Assembly: GCA_025965125.1 (NCBI GenBank)
Contig: JAOPXM010000115.1
Location: 1 to 43,880, forward strand
Reading direction: 5' to 3'
Length of the DNA stretch: 43,880 nt
Origin: Nocardioides sp.
GTDB lineage: Bacteria > Actinomycetota > Actinomycetes > Propionibacteriales > Nocardioidaceae
Shown here: piece after piece, positions 41,691 through 43,880 of the stretch
How the letters are laid out: the number at the start of each line of letters is the position of its first letter
Position numbering within the stretch: the first letter of the stretch is position 1
Translations under genes and position numbers: made by a program
The notes under the pieces: model-generated
Database searches by the model: none
Seen by the model: the letters and a program-made list of their open reading frames with translations, nothing else
What the model was told of the DNA's origin: nothing

Positions 41691-41760
41691 CACCGCGGCA
41701 CCGCGGCACCGCGGCACCCGCGGCACCCACAAGCACCCACAAGCACCCACAGCCCCACGC
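41686..41760. repeat. Tandem repeats, right part of the repeat island
   Basis: 8-base unit CGCGGCAC four times (41686-41717) and once more after an extra C (41719-41726), then 10-base unit AAGCACCCAC twice (41731-41750) with a partial third. Non-coding by position. The spacer from 41385 to 41850 has no gene other than these elements. Confidence 0.75.
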
Positions 41761-41850
41761 ACCCGCACCGACACGTCCGCAGCCTCCCGTGACCCACGGC
41801 ACCGTTGCCACGAATCGGGTGTCGCGGTCGGAGCCACTACCGTTGCGGGG

Positions 41851-43632
41851 GTGAGCAACGACGACGACACCCAGCAGTCCCCGGAGGTCCCGACGTTCTC
41901 CGACCTCGGCCTGAGCGACGCCATGCTCAAGGGGTTGCGCGACGTGGGTTACGAGTCGCCGTCGGCGATCCAGGCCGCCACGATCCCGCCACTGCTCGAG
42001 GGCCGCGACGTCGTCGGCCTCGCGCAGACCGGGACCGGCAAGACCGCCGCGTTCGCGCTGCCGATCCTCGACCGGCTCGATCTTCGGCAGAAGTCGCCGC
42101 AGGCGCTGGTGCTCGCGCCCACCCGCGAGCTCGCCCTGCAGGTATGCGAAGCGTTCGAGCGGTACGCCAGCCACCTCAAGGGTGTGCACGTGCTGCCGGT
42201 CTATGGCGGCCAGGGGTACGGCGTCCAGCTCAGCGCCCTGCGTCGCGGTGTCCACGTGGTCGTCGGAACGCCGGGCCGGATCATGGACCACCTCGAGAAG
42301 GGCACCCTCGACCTGACCGAGCTGCGTTTCCTGGTGCTCGACGAGGCCGACGAGATGCTCAACATGGGCTTCGCCGACGACGTCGAGACGATCCTGGCCG
42401 ACACCCCGGACGACAAGAACGTCGCGCTGTTCTCCGCGACGATGCCGGCTCAGATCCGGCGGTTGTCGAAGAAGTACCTCAACGACCCCGTCGAGATCAC
42501 CGTCAAGAGCAAGACGACGACGTCGGCGAACACGACCCAGCGCTACCTGATGGTGTCCTACCCGCAGAAGGTCGACGCCCTCACCCGGATCCTCGAGGTC
42601 GAGAACTTCGAGGGGATGATCGTCTTCGTCCGCACCAAGAACGAGACCGAGACCCTGGCCGAGAAGCTGCGGGCGCGGGGCTTCTCCGCGATGGCCATCA
42701 ACGGTGACGTCGTACAGGCCCAGCGCGAGCGCACGGTCAACCAGCTCAAGTCGGGCAAGCTCGACATCCTGGTGGCCACGGACGTGGCGGCCCGTGGCCT
42801 CGACGTCGACCGCATCAGTCACGTCGTCAACTACGACATCCCGACCGACACCGAGTCCTACGTGCACCGCATCGGCCGGACCGGTCGGGCCGGCCGCAGT
42901 GGCGACGCGATCTCGTTCGTCACGCCCCGTGAGCGCTACCTGCTGAAGGCGATCGAGAAGGCCACCCGGCAGCCGCTGACCCAGATGCAGCTTCCGACCG
43001 TCGAGGACGTCAACACCACCCGGCTCGCGCGCTTCGACGAGGCCATCACCGAGGCGCTGACCAACACCGCGCGCATCGACAAGTTCCGTGACATCGTCGC
43101 GCACTACGTCCGGGAGAACGACGTGCCGGAGGTCGACGTTGCGGCCGCGCTCGCGGTCGTGATGCAGGGCGACACCCCGTTGTTGCTCGACCCGGAGCAG
43201 CAGCGACCGGTCCGCGCGGAGCGCGACTACCCCGATGATCGGGGACCCAAGCCGCGCAAGGAGTTCAAGGAGCGCGGGGAGCGGCCGGCGCGCAGGCCGC
43301 GCGGGCGCACTGACGTCCCGATGGCGACGTACCGCATCTCGGTGGGCAAGCGGCACAAGGTCGAGCCGCGCCAGATCGTCGGTGCGATCGCGAACGAGGG
43401 TGGGCTTGGCCGCGAGGACTTCGGGCACATCGACATCCGGGGCGACCACTCCCTCGTGGAGCTCCCGGCGGACCTGCCTGGAGAGGCGTGGTCCAAGCTG
43501 TCCGGCACCCGCATCTCCGGCAAGCTCATCGAGCTGACCCTCGACGCCAGTGGTCCGAGCCGGCCAGCCACCGGAGCGCCGGGCCAGGACGACCGCAAGA
43601 AGCCCCGCGCGAAGAAGCGCTACGACACCTGA
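41851..43632 (+). CDS. DEAD-box RNA helicase with DbpA-type RNA-binding domain
   Basis: 593 residues. Q-motif region FSDLGLSDAMLKGLRDVGYE near 16, Walker A AQTGTGKT (58-65), PTRELALQV, TPGRIMDHL, Walker B DEAD (164-167), SAT in FSATMP, then IVFVRTK, ATDVAARGLDVDR and HRIGRTGRAG. A linker rich in Arg/Lys/Glu (about 445-490) leads to a DbpA RNA-binding domain (TYRISVGKRHKVEPRQIVGA, about 492-570) and a basic tail. Resembles cold-shock DeaD/CsdA helicases in ribosome biogenesis and RNA decay. GTG 41851 follows TACCGT by 7 bases: a leaderless mRNA is likely. The repeat island lies directly upstream. Confidence 0.95.
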   Translation: MSNDDDTQQSPEVPTFSDLGLSDAMLKGLRDVGYESPSAIQAATIPPLLEGRDVVGLAQTGTGKTAAFALPILDRLDLRQKSPQALVLAPTRELALQVCEAFERYASHLKGVHVLPVYGGQGYGVQLSALRRGVHVVVGTPGRIMDHLEKGTLDLTELRFLVLDEADEMLNMGFADDVETILADTPDDKNVALFSATMPAQIRRLSKKYLNDPVEITVKSKTTTSANTTQRYLMVSYPQKVDALTRILEVENFEGMIVFVRTKNETETLAEKLRARGFSAMAINGDVVQAQRERTVNQLKSGKLDILVATDVAARGLDVDRISHVVNYDIPTDTESYVHRIGRTGRAGRSGDAISFVTPRERYLLKAIEKATRQPLTQMQLPTVEDVNTTRLARFDEAITEALTNTARIDKFRDIVAHYVRENDVPEVDVAAALAVVMQGDTPLLLDPEQQRPVRAERDYPDDRGPKPRKEFKERGERPARRPRGRTDVPMATYRISVGKRHKVEPRQIVGAIANEGGLGREDFGHIDIRGDHSLVELPADLPGEAWSKLSGTRISGKLIELTLDASGPSRPATGAPGQDDRKKPRAKKRYDT

Positions 43633-43880
43633 TCGCCTCGGCGCCCGGCGGCACCGGGCAGGGTGACGGTCGCGATCGCGGTGGTGAGTGGTACGGCGAG
43701 GACCAGGCCGATGCTGCTGACCAGCGCCCGCACGACTTCCTGGCCGATCTCCTCGGTCGCCAGCAGGTCGACCAGAGGCCGGTTGTAGAGCTGGATCACG
43801 AGCAGGACCGTGAGAGCGGTGCCGGTGTAGGCGAACACGATCGTGTAGATCGTCGAGGCGATGTGGTCGCGCCCGATCCG
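43620..43880 (-). CDS. YibE/F-like membrane protein (N-terminal part outside the window)
   Basis: The visible C-terminal 86 residues contain RIGRDHIASTIYTIVFAYTG, LLVIQLYNRPLVDLLATEEI and GLVLAVPLTTAIATVTL, which is typical of the C-terminal end of YibE/F family integral membrane proteins. The frame is open to the right edge; an internal GTG at 43838 is not the true start. The stop overlaps the helicase 3' end by 13 bases in convergent orientation. Function of the family is not well defined. Confidence 0.8.
   Translation of the reverse strand, partial: RIGRDHIASTIYTIVFAYTGTALTVLLVIQLYNRPLVDLLATEEIGQEVVRALVSSIGLVLAVPLTTAIATVTLPGAAGRRGDQVS

Noticed and set aside
41686-41760. CRISPR array
   Set aside because: Units are 8 and 10 bases with no spacers and no cas genes; it is simple tandem repetition.
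39195-41930. 911-residue open frame on the minus strand opposite glmS
   Set aside because: Low-complexity sequence, no known domain, and it fully overlaps glmS and its spacer. It results from high GC with few stop codons.

Overview
The window is high-GC actinobacterial chromosome. The gene set (F420-type LLM oxidoreductases, ECF42 sigma factor with a DGPF/YCII partner, DUF1707, DUF3311 plus sodium:solute symporter, frequent GTG starts, and the rpsR-rplI-dnaB order usually found near the origin) fits the Propionibacteriales, most likely Nocardioides or a close relative. The assignment rests on gene content and style, not on a database search. No rRNA, tRNA, CRISPR array, transposase or prophage was seen.

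Layout. 1-4640: ribosomal genes rpsR (cut by the left edge) and rplI with a strong terminator, a convergent MATE exporter plus small membrane protein, then dnaB behind a 470-bp region with DnaA boxes. 4676-6777: LysE-type exporter, a frameshifted small gene, and a cupin/TetR divergent pair sharing a perfect operator. 6891-10640: a tight operon for pseudouridine breakdown (psuK-psuG) followed by an unusual fusion of a DUF429 RNase-H-like domain with a RelA/SpoT alarmone synthetase domain. 10648-14831: secreted PGRP/amidase, cytochrome P450 with coupled TetR, truncated haemoglobin. 14906-19676: F420-type oxidoreductase, DinB-like protein, an atypical zinc-ribbon SDR, an MFS exporter and a DUF1905 protein. 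19710-27074: remnant of a VOC-family gene, then a four-gene operon with 4-bp overlaps (two ABC ATPases and two large FtsX-like permeases). 27220-30847: DGPF/YCII protein, ECF42 sigma factor, M3 oligopeptidase. 31047-34133: PadR regulator with DUF1707 protein, then a DUF3311/symporter pair behind a Crp-like site. 34163-38587: acyl-CoA dehydrogenase, SRPBCC protein, LLM oxidoreductase, tandem-GNAT protein, YceI protein. 38588-43880: a 50-residue protein gene, an uncharacterised 87-residue protein, glmS, a 466-bp repeat-rich intergenic island, a DbpA-type DEAD-box helicase, and the end of a YibE/F membrane protein (cut by the right edge).

The points I would look at first are the DUF429-RelA/SpoT fusion, whose catalytic EXQIRT motif begins with Gln; the repeat island with a long 15-bp inverted repeat between glmS and the helicase; the paired FtsX permeases that share a putative extracytoplasmic module with a C-x3-C pair; the DnaA-box cluster upstream of dnaB; and the many genes with a TAnnnT -10 element 6-7 bases before the start codon, which predicts leaderless mRNAs.
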